Shown: positions 27,130 to 35,328 of the stretch, piece after piece | How positions within the stretch are numbered: the first letter of the stretch is position 1 | How the letters are laid out: each line of letters opens with the position of its first letter | NCBI GenBank assembly: GCA_964451365.1 | Contig: CAYVIB010000011.1 | Location: forward strand, 65,640 to 129,639 | Direction: 5' to 3' | Source: CAYVIB01 sp964451365 | Lineage (GTDB): Bacteria; Pseudomonadota; Gammaproteobacteria; Pseudomonadales; Cellvibrionaceae | DNA length: 64,000 nucleotides | Notes under the pieces: generated by a model | Told to the model about the DNA's origin: nothing | The model's database searches: none | The model's input: the letters and a program-made list of their open reading frames with translations, nothing else | Position numbers and translations under genes: made by a program

Positions 27130-28857
27130 CTATTCAGCCGGAGCCGGAGAGACCGGAACCGCTGTAAATTCATAAGTGCCGGTACAAATGGATTGGGAAT
27201 CGTCGAGTTCCCAGGTCAGGATCTGGGTTTCATGGAACTGGCCGGTAATCATCGGCGTGCCGTTTTCATCGTAGGTGGCTTCCCCTCTCCAGGTGCTCTC
27301 GGTGAAATAAGTCACCGTGCAACCGGGGCAGTCAGTCACTTCGGTTACGGGGTCATTCTCACTGTAAGTCACCGCGCCGGTAACCGGGTTGTAACTGATA
27401 TCCATCTCATTTTCCCCGTCAATAATGTAACTTCTCCTTCCGGCTACCGGGTCCAGTATCCAGATTTCGTCCCAGGTTTCCGTCTCGTCGAGCGCCATCT
27501 CGAAGCTACACTGCATGCTGGCACCGTCCACCTGGAACAGCTCGCCCTGGTTGTACTCGACAAGCGTGTTGGTTATCAGGATGTTCAGTTCAATTCGGGG
27601 TGTACCGCCGACTCGGTCCAGAGTCGCAAAGTCAGCGCCATCCTGGAAGGTCAACACATCAGCCTCAATAGCGGCAGACATGGCGCCGGCGGGATGGGAC
27701 AGGCCCCACTCACCGTTGGTGTCGACACGCTGGGTGACAGTGAGCGCACCGGTTTCATCATCCCAGGTATAAGTGCCGATTTCGTTACCCGGTTCACCGG
27801 CGTCGTCAGCAGCTAAAGCCTCCGCCAGGGTGTAGTCCCCATTGGGCAGGAATACCGCAACCGCGCCACCGGGACCATCATCGCTCAGTACCCATCCACC
27901 AACAATCGGGCTGGTTGCACTGATCGCAAGATCGAATTCCACCCGTGACTCTTCGGTATCTTCAGGAATAGAGAGAATGAGCTTGTCCCCTTCGCGCCAG
28001 GCGGTGGTACCTTCCAGTCCATCGAGGCTGGACAGCCCCCACTCCCCATTGGTATCCACCTGGGGAGTTACCGCGAAGTCGCGGGTTCCGGCATTCCAGG
28101 TGTAGGTACCGAATTCAATACCCGCTTGACCGGAGTCGTCGGTCTGGCCTTCATGGGCCATCATGTAATTGCCGTCTTCCATGAAGGTAATGGTCACTAG
28201 GTCCACACCGTCGTCGTAAAAATACCAGCTGCCCACGATGGATAGTTGCTGAATATGCGCCAGCGCATCATCGGCGGATACCAGTGTTCCACTGCCGCCA
28301 CCATTGGCAACCAGATTGACAACCGTTGTATCAGCAGCAAAATCAGTCGTCGGCACATTGAAATCCACGGTGATATCGGTGGCATTGGTATGCGCGGTTT
28401 CCGCGATGGAAATTCCATTGTCCGGATTGCCGTCCTGGTCCAGGCTCTGTAGCAGCCGCGCCAGGTTCACCACGCGCTGGTCGGTAAAGCTTTCAGTCTG
28501 GAAAACCTCGCGCGGCGTTACCACACCAGTGGCGGCAACTGCCGGCAACTCGATGTCTCCAATAAAAAACACCACTGTTTCACCTTCGACGTACTGGTAT
28601 TCACCATTTTCATTGGTGGTGCCTTCCTGCGTGGCAGTGCGATAACCGATACCGGCTACAGCGCTATCCACAAACACGCCGGTTGAGGTTGCGCCACCGG
28701 ATGAGGAGGAACTGCTTGATGAACTGCTGGAAGACGAACTGCTTGAAGAGCTCGAAGAAGAGCTGCCGGAATTGGACGGCGAATCGTTATTATCGCCTCC
28801 GCACGCGGCAAGCGTTAAAGCGGATAAAAGCACGAGCAAATTTTTTTTAATAATCAT
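27130..28857 (-). CDS. Lipoprotein with polyserine linker and tandem beta repeats
   Basis: A 575-residue predicted outer-membrane lipoprotein. The signal peptide ends in the lipobox LAAC (Cys19), followed by Gly-Gly-Asp. A run of 22 serines at about 32-53 then leads into an extracellular part. The first domain (about 58-200) starts VFVDSAVAGIGYRT and matches a module common in large gammaproteobacterial surface lipoproteins. Two similar ~100-residue repeats follow: SIVGSWYFYDDGVDLVTITF and PIVGGWVLSDDGPGGAVAVF, each ending VDTNGEWGLS. A C-terminal domain with paired Cys completes it. ATG at 28857 has GGAGG at five bases. Polyserine linkers are characteristic of Cellvibrio-related degraders. 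No catalytic motif is seen; a binding or adhesion role is inferred. Confidence 0.85.
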   Translation of the reverse strand: MIIKKNLLVLLSALTLAACGGDNNDSPSNSGSSSSSSSSSSSSSSSSSSSSSSGGATSTGVFVDSAVAGIGYRTATQEGTTNENGEYQYVEGETVVFFIGDIELPAVAATGVVTPREVFQTESFTDQRVVNLARLLQSLDQDGNPDNGISIAETAHTNATDITVDFNVPTTDFAADTTVVNLVANGGGSGTLVSADDALAHIQQLSIVGSWYFYDDGVDLVTITFMEDGNYMMAHEGQTDDSGQAGIEFGTYTWNAGTRDFAVTPQVDTNGEWGLSSLDGLEGTTAWREGDKLILSIPEDTEESRVEFDLAISATSPIVGGWVLSDDGPGGAVAVFLPNGDYTLAEALAADDAGEPGNEIGTYTWDDETGALTVTQRVDTNGEWGLSHPAGAMSAAIEADVLTFQDGADFATLDRVGGTPRIELNILITNTLVEYNQGELFQVDGASMQCSFEMALDETETWDEIWILDPVAGRRSYIIDGENEMDISYNPVTGAVTYSENDPVTEVTDCPGCTVTYFTESTWRGEATYDENGTPMITGQFHETQILTWELDDSQSICTGTYEFTAVPVSPAPAE

Positions 28858-29013
28858 GAAGCCTCCGATACGCTACGATGCACCCACTTGCACCGCAACA
28901 ATTTTTATAAACCCGCTTGCACAGCAAGCAGAGATATGCGGAGGAAGTATATTCAGGCACCCGGAAAACGGCATCTCCCAAATGGGATATGGAGAAGCTA
29001 AAGGGAGGAAGAC

Positions 29014-29037
29014 GCGCACAACCGGCCGGTTGTGCGC
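29014..29037. repeat. 24-bp perfect palindrome between asd and the lipoprotein gene
   Basis: Arms GCGCACAACCGG and CCGGTTGTGCGC abut exactly, giving a strong hairpin 12 bp after the asd stop on the minus strand. No T-run follows. It may act in 3'-end formation of the leu-asd transcript or serve as a protein-binding site. Confidence 0.7.
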
Positions 29038-29048
29038 AAGGGGGAAAA

Positions 29049-30155
29049 TTAATTGCTTTTGAGAATATTCAACATCCTGCGCAGAGGCTCAGCCGCACCC
29101 CACAACAGCTGATCGCCGACGGTAAACGCGGTCAGGTACCGCGGCCCCATGGACATTTTGCGCAGGCGGCCGACAGGAATGGAAAGCGTGCCGGTAACTT
29201 TAGTGGGAGTCAGTTCCTTCAATGACGCGTCGCGATCATTGGGAACCACTTTGACCCAATCATTGGCCGAGGCGAGAATATTTTCCACGTCCGCCAACGG
29301 CACATCCTTGTTGAGTTTGATGGTTAACGCCTGGCTGTGGCAACGCATCGCACCGACACGCACGCAGATGCCATCGACAGGCACGGGGTTAGCGCTTCGA
29401 CCGAGAATTTTATTGGCCTCCGCCTGGGCCTTCCACTCTTCCTTGCTCTGGCCGTTTTCCAGTTGCACATCGATATAGGGCAGTAGACTTCCCGCCAGCG
29501 GCGCACCGAAACGTTCGGTGGTCAAACCGCTGCGCATGGTATCGACAACCTTGCGATCGATTTCCAGAATGGCGGAAGCAGGATCGGCCAGCTCCGATGC
29601 GACGGCATTGTTGATCTCGCCCATCTGGGTGATCAGTTCACGCATATTTTGCGCGCCGGCACCGCTCGCCGCCTGGTATGTCATGGCTGTCACCCACTCG
29701 ACCAGACCTTCGCGGAACAGGCCGCCGAGTCCCATCAGCATCAGGCTCACGGTACAGTTGCCGCCGATATAATTTTTAACGCCCTTGGCCAGGCCGTTGC
29801 GAATAACATCGTCGTTCACCGGGTCGAGAACAATCAGTGCATCGTCGGCCATACGCAGTTTGGATGCGGCATCGATCCAGTAACCGTTCCAGCCTGCACC
29901 GCGCAGTTTGGCAAAAATTTCCCCGGTGTAATCGCCACCCTGGCAGGAAACAATCGCGTCCATCACTTTTAACTCGTTAACGTCGTAAGCATCTTTCAAC
30001 GGTGGTGTATCCACACCAATTTCCGGTCCGCTGCCGCCGACATTGGAGGTGGTAAAAAATACCGGCTCAATACCTTGAAAATCGTTTTCTTCGAGCATGC
30101 GTCCCATCAACACGGAACCGACCATGCCTCGCCAACCAATAAAACCTACTCTCAT
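29049..30155 (-). CDS. asd: Aspartate-semialdehyde dehydrogenase
   Basis: Reduces aspartyl phosphate to aspartate semialdehyde, the branch point to Lys/DAP, Thr and Met. The 368-residue protein starts MRVGFIGWRGMVGSVLMGRM, the NADP-binding glycine-rich region typical of the gammaproteobacterial form. The catalytic Cys lies in GGNCTVSLMLMGLGG and the catalytic His in VRVGAMRCHSQALTIKL. ATG at 30155 fits relatives and has a weak AGTGAG; a GTG three codons earlier is possible. It follows leuB by 30 bp, as in Pseudomonas leuC-leuD-leuB-asd. Confidence 0.96.
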   Translation of the reverse strand: MRVGFIGWRGMVGSVLMGRMLEENDFQGIEPVFFTTSNVGGSGPEIGVDTPPLKDAYDVNELKVMDAIVSCQGGDYTGEIFAKLRGAGWNGYWIDAASKLRMADDALIVLDPVNDDVIRNGLAKGVKNYIGGNCTVSLMLMGLGGLFREGLVEWVTAMTYQAASGAGAQNMRELITQMGEINNAVASELADPASAILEIDRKVVDTMRSGLTTERFGAPLAGSLLPYIDVQLENGQSKEEWKAQAEANKILGRSANPVPVDGICVRVGAMRCHSQALTIKLNKDVPLADVENILASANDWVKVVPNDRDASLKELTPTKVTGTLSIPVGRLRKMSMGPRYLTAFTVGDQLLWGAAEPLRRMLNILKSN

Positions 30156-30185
30156 AACACTCACTTTTAAGTTGGTTTAAAAAAA

Positions 30186-31271
30186 TTAATTTTTTTCACT
30201 TAACGCGGCAACCACCGCATCACCCATTTCCGCTGTCGATGCCTTTTTCATTCCCTCGGAATAAATATCGGCGGAGCGCAGTCCGCTATCCAATACTTGT
30301 CCGACGGCCTGCTCAATTGCATTGGCGGCTTTCGCCTGATTGAGCGAATAGCGCAGCAGCATCGCCGCCGACAAAATCGTTGCCAGCGGATTGGCGATAC
30401 CCTTGCCCGCGATGTCCGGCGCCGAGCCGTGGACGGGCTCGTACAATCCGCGACTCTCCAGATTCAATGATGCCGACGGCAGCATGCCGATGGACCCGGT
30501 CAACATCGCGGCGGTGTCCGACAGGATATCGCCGAACATATTGCCGGTAACAATCACATCAAACTGCTTTGGCGCCCGCACCAGTTGCATCGCCGCATTG
30601 TCCACGTACATATGGGACAACTCCACATCCGGATACTCGCGCGACAGATGCTGCATGACCTCGCGCCACAGTACCGTCACTTCCAGCACGTTGGCTTTGT
30701 CGACGGAACAGACTCTCTTTCCGCGCTTTTGTGCCATTTCGAACGCGACACGGCCGATACGTTCAATCTCGTGCTCGGAGTACACGTAGGTGTTGTAACC
30801 CTGCCGCTCGCCGCTGTCCAGACGCCGGATACCGCGCGGCTCGCCGAAATAAATTCCGCCGGTCAGTTCACGCACGATCAGGATATCGAGACCGGAGACG
30901 ATTTCCGGTTTCAAACTGGATGCGTGAGCCAGTTGCGGGTATAAAATCGCCGGCCGCAAATTGGCGAACAGGCCCATTTCATAGCGGATTTTCAACAGGC
31001 CTTTTTCCGGACGAATGGCGGAATCGAGTGTGTCCCATTTAGGACCACCCACGGATCCCATCAGCACCGCATCGGCCGCCTTGCATTTTTCCAGCGTGTG
31101 GTGAGCCAGCGGCATACCGTGTTTATCGATAGCGGCGCCACCAATTAATTCGTATTCATAAGTCAGGCCGATTTTGAAACGCTTGTCGAGCGCCTCCAGC
31201 ACTTTATGCGCTTCAGCAATAATTTCCGGGCCGATTCCGTCACCGGGCAGCAAAATTATTTTTTTTGACAA
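30186..31271 (-). CDS. leuB: 3-isopropylmalate dehydrogenase
   Basis: NAD-dependent oxidative decarboxylation of 3-isopropylmalate in leucine synthesis. The 361-residue protein starts MSKKIILLPGDGIGPEI. It contains the substrate arginine segment (ENLRPAILYPQ-type FANLRPAILYPQL), RELTGGIYFGEPRG, the metal-binding VTGNMFGDILSDTAAML and the NAD-binding EPVHGSAPDIAGKGIANP. The start codon is TTG at 31271 with GGAG eight bases upstream. It is separated from leuD by 85 bp that contain a copy of a palindromic repeat. Confidence 0.97.
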   Translation of the reverse strand: MSKKIILLPGDGIGPEIIAEAHKVLEALDKRFKIGLTYEYELIGGAAIDKHGMPLAHHTLEKCKAADAVLMGSVGGPKWDTLDSAIRPEKGLLKIRYEMGLFANLRPAILYPQLAHASSLKPEIVSGLDILIVRELTGGIYFGEPRGIRRLDSGERQGYNTYVYSEHEIERIGRVAFEMAQKRGKRVCSVDKANVLEVTVLWREVMQHLSREYPDVELSHMYVDNAAMQLVRAPKQFDVIVTGNMFGDILSDTAAMLTGSIGMLPSASLNLESRGLYEPVHGSAPDIAGKGIANPLATILSAAMLLRYSLNQAKAANAIEQAVGQVLDSGLRSADIYSEGMKKASTAEMGDAVVAALSEKN

Positions 31272-31305
31272 AATCTTTTCTCCGTGTCGGGGGTGTTATG
31301 GATAA

Positions 31306-31353
31306 CTGGCAGGTGACGCCCGAAGTGTCGGACATCGCTTACCCGCCCTGCGC
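31306..31353. repeat. Short palindromic repeat, copy B (leuD-leuB gap)
   Basis: The stretch 31321-31352 aligns with the minus strand of 50953-50985, with about four substitutions and one indel. The shared core is CGAAGTGTCGGAC. The left arm (31306-31320) is degraded relative to the other copy. It sits between leuD and leuB. Confidence 0.65.
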
Positions 31354-31356
31354 ACT

Positions 31357-32004
31357 CTACGCTATCGGGTTAAACAACCAGGGCGCGGTCTGCTTTCGCA
31401 TTTCTTCATATGCCTTGACCTTGTCGGCATCCTGCAACGTCAGGCCGATATCGTCAAGGCCATTTAACAAGCAGTGCTTGCGAAAGTTATCCACTTCAAA
31501 CGAATACTCTCTGCCGCTCGGAGAAATCACCTTTTGTTGTGGCAGATCGATCGTCAGTTGATAGCCTTCGTTGGCATACATTTCATCAAACAGCGCATCC
31601 ACTTCCTGTTCCGCCAGCACGATTGGGAGCAATCCATTTTTAAAGCAGTTATTGTAAAAAATATCCGCAAAGCTCGGCGCGATAACGCTACGGAACCCAT
31701 ATTCATCCAGCGCCCAGGGCGCGTGTTCGCGGCTGGAGCCGCAACCGAAATTTTCCCGCGCCAGCAGAATGCTGGCATTTTTGTAACGTGGAAAATTGAG
31801 GGGAAACTGCGGATTCAGCGGCCGGTTGCTGTTGCCTTTTCCCGGTTCACCCTTGTCCAGGTAGCGCAGTTCGTCGAACAGGTTCGGGCCGAAGCCGGTG
31901 CGCTTGATTGACTTCAGGAACTGCTTGGGAATGATCAGGTCCGTGTCCACATTGGCGCGGTCCATCGGTGCGGCAATGCCGGTGTGTACGGTAAAGCTTT
32001 TCAT
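31357..32004 (-). CDS. leuD: 3-isopropylmalate dehydratase small subunit
   Basis: Small subunit of isopropylmalate isomerase, which works with LeuC to convert 2- to 3-isopropylmalate. The 215 residues start MKSFTVHTGIAAPMDRANVD and contain TDLIIPKQFLKSIKRTGFG, the substrate-binding loop NFGCGSSREHAPWAL and SFADIFYNNCFKNGLLPI, all diagnostic. The ATG at 32004 follows the leuC stop at once, so translation is likely coupled. Confidence 0.97.
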   Translation of the reverse strand: MKSFTVHTGIAAPMDRANVDTDLIIPKQFLKSIKRTGFGPNLFDELRYLDKGEPGKGNSNRPLNPQFPLNFPRYKNASILLARENFGCGSSREHAPWALDEYGFRSVIAPSFADIFYNNCFKNGLLPIVLAEQEVDALFDEMYANEGYQLTIDLPQQKVISPSGREYSFEVDNFRKHCLLNGLDDIGLTLQDADKVKAYEEMRKQTAPWLFNPIA

Positions 32005-32005
32005 A

Positions 32006-33433
32006 TCAATTCCCCTGGATTTCTCTTACGTCAACAAAATGGCCGGCAATTGCCGCGGCCGCCGCCATGGCGGGGCTGACCAGATGGGTGCGCCCGCCAT
32101 AGCCCTGCCGGCCTTCGAAATTGCGGTTGGAGGTGGAAGCGCAGTGCTCGCCCGCCTCCAGCCGATCGGCATTCATCGCCAGGCACATGGAGCACCCGGG
32201 TTCGCGCCATTCGATACCGGCGGCCATGAAAATTTCGTGCAGGCCCTCTTCCTCGGCTTTCAGTTTGACGGCACCGGAACCGGGCACCACGATCGCCTCC
32301 TTTACCGAGGCCGCGCGGGTTTTACCTTTTACCACGGCTGCCGCCGCGCGAATGTCCTCAATGCGTGAGTTGGTGCACGAGCCGATAAAAACCCGGTCCA
32401 CATAAATATCGCGAATCGACTGGCCCGGCTTTAATCCCATATATTCCAGTGCGCGGCGAATACCACGGGCCCTGACCTGGTCGGCCTCCTTGTCCGGGTC
32501 CGGCACCACGCCGTCCACAGGCAGCACCATTTCGGGAGAGGTTCCCCAGGTCACCTGTGGCTGGATATCCTCGCCACGCAGCTCAACCACCTTGTCGAAT
32601 ACCGCATCGGCATCGCTGACCAGTTCGCGCCAGACCTTTTCCGCCTGCTCCCATTGCTCGCCCTTGGGGGCGAAAGCCTTCCCTTTTACGTAGTCCAGGG
32701 TAATCTCATCCACCGCCACCATGCCCGCCCTGGCGCCGGCTTCGATAGCCATATTGCACACCGTCAGCCGACCTTCCATCGACATTGTACGAAATACCTC
32801 GCCGCCGAATTCGATGGCGTAACCGGTGCCGCCAGCGGTACCGATTTTGCCGATAATTGCCAGCACCACATCCTTGGGTGTGATGCCAGGCCCCAGTTCG
32901 CCGTCCACTTTTACCAGCATGTTTTTCATTTTCTTGGCCACCAGGCACTGGGTCGCCAGCACATGCTCCACTTCGCTGGTGCCGATACCAAACGACAGCG
33001 CACCCAGGGCGCCGTTGGTGGACGTGTGGGAGTCGCCGCAGACGATGGTCATACCCGGCAGGCAGGCACCGGTTTCCGGGCCGATAACATGGACGATACC
33101 CTGGCGTGGGTCGTTAATTTTAAACTCCAGTATGCCCAACTCGTCGCAGTTATCATCCAGCGTTCGCACCTGGATCTGGGAAATGGGATCGGCAATCCCC
33201 TCCACACCGGAGGCCCGCTCCACCACGGTTGTAGGCACATTGTGGTCCGGCGTGGCCACCACGCTGCCGATACGCCACGGCCTGCGGCCCGCCAGGCGCA
33301 AACCTTCAAAGGCCTGGGGAGACGTGACTTCGTGCACGATGTGGCGGTCGATATAGATCAGCGCCGAGCCATCGTCGCGCTCACATACCAGGTGCGTGTC
33401 CCAAAGCTTGTCGTAGAGGGTTTTGCCTGTCAT
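32006..33433 (-). CDS. leuC: 3-isopropylmalate dehydratase large subunit
   Basis: Aconitase-family [4Fe-4S] large subunit of isopropylmalate isomerase. The 475-residue protein has VCGDSHTSTNGALG, the cluster ligand in FIGSCTNSRIEDI and the paired Cys in PGCSMCLAMN. ATG at 33433 has GAGG five bases upstream. It is the first gene of leuC-leuD-leuB-asd, divergent from a LysR-type regulator, the same arrangement as in Pseudomonas. A promoter with a LysR-type dyad lies in the intergenic region. Confidence 0.97.
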   Translation of the reverse strand: MTGKTLYDKLWDTHLVCERDDGSALIYIDRHIVHEVTSPQAFEGLRLAGRRPWRIGSVVATPDHNVPTTVVERASGVEGIADPISQIQVRTLDDNCDELGILEFKINDPRQGIVHVIGPETGACLPGMTIVCGDSHTSTNGALGALSFGIGTSEVEHVLATQCLVAKKMKNMLVKVDGELGPGITPKDVVLAIIGKIGTAGGTGYAIEFGGEVFRTMSMEGRLTVCNMAIEAGARAGMVAVDEITLDYVKGKAFAPKGEQWEQAEKVWRELVSDADAVFDKVVELRGEDIQPQVTWGTSPEMVLPVDGVVPDPDKEADQVRARGIRRALEYMGLKPGQSIRDIYVDRVFIGSCTNSRIEDIRAAAAVVKGKTRAASVKEAIVVPGSGAVKLKAEEEGLHEIFMAAGIEWREPGCSMCLAMNADRLEAGEHCASTSNRNFEGRQGYGGRTHLVSPAMAAAAAIAGHFVDVREIQGN

Positions 33434-33459
33434 ACGGACCTCAATAGTTGTTCGATTCA

Positions 33460-33480
33460 ATACAAGTTTTCAAATTGTAT
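33460..33480. promoter_or_regulatory. Candidate LysR-type operator
   Basis: Dyad ATACAA-N9-TTGTAT, containing the T-N11-A core of LysR-type sites. It overlaps the predicted -10 box and start point of the leuC promoter and lies about 75 bp from the start of the divergent LysR gene. Confidence 0.55.
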
Positions 33481-33502
33481 TTCGCGGACACTAATAACTC
33501 AA
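33474..33502 (-). promoter_or_regulatory. Predicted sigma-70 promoter of leuCDB-asd
   Basis: On the minus strand TTGAGT (33497-33502), a 17-bp spacer and TACAAT (33474-33479). The start point would fall near 33467, giving a leader of about 34 nt, too short for a leucine attenuator. Confidence 0.6.
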
Positions 33503-33555
33503 ATTCATTATTTTTATTAATTGCATAAATAATGGGAATAGATAAACTATCTCAC

Positions 33556-34449
33556 ATGGATACCGAAAATTTGAAAGCATTTTTGGCGGTGGCAGAAGCC
33601 GGATCCTTCTCCCAGGCGGCGCAGAACCTGTTCCTGACCCAGCCGGCGGTCAGCAAGCGCATCGCCGCGCTGGAGGCCCAACTCAACCACCCCCTGTTCA
33701 ACCGGCTCGGCCGGGAAGTCACCCTTACCGAAGCCGGTGAGGCCCTGCTGCCACGCGCGCAGTCGATTCTGCAGGCGATGGCTGAAACCGAGCGCAACAT
33801 CCGCGAATTGTCCGGCGAGATACGCGGGACGCTGCGGGTGGCCACCAGCCACCATATCGGGCTCCACCATTTGCCTCCAATCCTGCGGGAATTCGCTTCC
33901 ACCCATATAAACGTCAACCTGCAGTTCGAGTTTCTCGATTCCGAACGTGCCCACGAGCGGATTCTGCGTGGGGAATGTGACCTTGCGGTGGTGACCCTGG
34001 CACCGGTTGTGGAAGACCCCCTGCAGGCAGAGGTGATATGGCGCGACCCGCTCGTCTTCGTCGCCAGCCCGGATCACGCGCTGGTGAGCCGGCGCAACCT
34101 GTCACTAGAGGAATTAAGTAAACACCCGGCTATCCTGCCGGATCTGAATACCTTTACCGGCCGCCTGGTGAAAAACCGCTTCGATGCCACCGGGCTGCCT
34201 CTGTCCCTGAACATGGCCACCAACTATCTGGAGACCATCAAGATGATGGTCAGCGTCGGCCTGGGCTGGAGCGTGCTGCCGCAAACGATGGTTGATAGTG
34301 ATCTGGCGATTTTGCGGGTTCCCGGCCAGACCTTCGAGCGCCAACTCGGTGTGGTCACTCACAAAAAAAGAACCCTCGGCAACGCCGCACGCGCCTTTTA
34401 TAGCGTTTTGCGTGCCAAACGCGATGTAAATCCACCAGCTTCCCCATAG
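33556..34449 (+). CDS. LysR family transcriptional regulator divergent from leuC
   Basis: A 297-residue LysR-type regulator. The winged helix-turn-helix is at about 1-60 (DTENLKAFLAVAEAGSFSQA, then NLFLTQPAVSKRIAALEAQL); the effector-binding domain starts at about 90 with GTLRVATSHHIGLHHLPP. The ATG at 33556 is favoured because it matches relatives that start MDxxNLxAF; ATG 33532 would add eight residues. A similar gene sits divergently next to leuC in Pseudomonas. Control of leucine synthesis is therefore plausible, and a dyad is present in the shared intergenic region. Confidence 0.9.
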   Translation: MDTENLKAFLAVAEAGSFSQAAQNLFLTQPAVSKRIAALEAQLNHPLFNRLGREVTLTEAGEALLPRAQSILQAMAETERNIRELSGEIRGTLRVATSHHIGLHHLPPILREFASTHINVNLQFEFLDSERAHERILRGECDLAVVTLAPVVEDPLQAEVIWRDPLVFVASPDHALVSRRNLSLEELSKHPAILPDLNTFTGRLVKNRFDATGLPLSLNMATNYLETIKMMVSVGLGWSVLPQTMVDSDLAILRVPGQTFERQLGVVTHKKRTLGNAARAFYSVLRAKRDVNPPASP

Positions 34450-34507
34450 CGCATAAATCTTTTTGCTATACCTAATAGGTAAATTCATTAAGGAAAACGG
34501 GTTAGCT

Positions 34508-35266
34508 ATGAAAAAATTTCTTGTTGCACCACTGGTGCTTTTATCTCCCCTGGCGTTTTCCGACACGATCGGCGTCTACGCCGGAGCCGGCAGCTGGAGC
34601 GCCGAACCGGACGGTTCCGTCGGTACCGATGCGGAACCGATCACCGCCCAGGAGTTGGGGCTGGAAAAAGACAGCAATACCTATTTTTATTTCGCATTGG
34701 AGCATCCGGTACCGGTTATCCCGAATGTCCGCATCGCAAAAACTGAGTTGGTTACCAGTGGCTCCGCCGTCGTTACGCGTGAATTCCAGTTGGATGAGGT
34801 TACCTTCGTCGGCAATGCCGACACACGCAGTGAGGTGGACCTCTCCCACACCGACGTTACGCTTTATTATGAAGTTCTCGATAACTGGGTGAGCTTCGAT
34901 GTGGGCCTGACCGGCAGAATCATGGATGCCTACGCGCGTGTTGAAGGTACCGTGCAGGAGACGGGCGAGGAGGGATTTGAAAGTATTGAGCTGGAAGGCA
35001 CGCTTCCGATGCTGTATACCCGCGCCCGGTTTGACCTGCCGTTTTCCGGCTGGCACGTCGGCGGCACGCTCAACTATGTCGGTTACAGCGGCGATACATT
35101 TACCGATCTCGATATGTCGGTTGGCTATCTTTCAGATGGGCTGGCCCTGGATGTGGGTTTTGAAGTGGGATATCGCCAGTTCAAGATTGAAGTCGACGAT
35201 GACGAAGACCTTACCGCGGACATTAACTTTGATGGGCCGCACGCCTCATTGATTGTTCACTTCTGA
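34508..35266 (+). CDS. TIGR04219-type outer membrane beta-barrel protein
   Basis: A 252-residue predicted outer-membrane barrel. The signal peptide (MKKFLVAPLVLLSPLAFS) is followed by DTIGVYAGAGSW, FYFALEHPVPVIPNVRIAKTEL and alternating amphipathic strands. The C-terminus LIVHF ends in Phe, as expected for insertion by the BAM complex. These features match the TIGR04219 family. Function is unknown. ATG at 34508 follows GGG at six bases and precedes the signal peptide directly. It is 58 bp downstream of the LysR gene and ends at a strong terminator. Confidence 0.82.
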   Translation: MKKFLVAPLVLLSPLAFSDTIGVYAGAGSWSAEPDGSVGTDAEPITAQELGLEKDSNTYFYFALEHPVPVIPNVRIAKTELVTSGSAVVTREFQLDEVTFVGNADTRSEVDLSHTDVTLYYEVLDNWVSFDVGLTGRIMDAYARVEGTVQETGEEGFESIELEGTLPMLYTRARFDLPFSGWHVGGTLNYVGYSGDTFTDLDMSVGYLSDGLALDVGFEVGYRQFKIEVDDDEDLTADINFDGPHASLIVHF

Positions 35267-35276
35267 TTTCCGCCAC

Positions 35277-35304
35277 AAAAAAAGGGCCCGATGGGCCCTT
35301 TTTT
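35277..35304. terminator. Bidirectional intrinsic terminator
   Basis: Stem AAAGGGCCC, loop GAT, GGGCCCTTT, flanked by A-run and T-run on both sides. It serves the barrel gene on the plus strand and the convergent Cys-rich protein gene on the minus strand. Confidence 0.92.
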
Positions 35305-35328
35305 CAATCAGTTAGCAATTATGTTCAA

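Noticed and set aside
27006..27173. N-terminal extension of the LuxR-type regulator to 27173
   Set aside because: It would be encoded across the terminator and the 3' end of the upstream lipoprotein gene; a TTG with a good ribosome-binding site lies at 27005.
28692..28757. Polyserine tract as a simple-sequence (slippage) repeat
   Set aside because: The 22 serines use all six codons without a repeating unit, so it is not a microsatellite.
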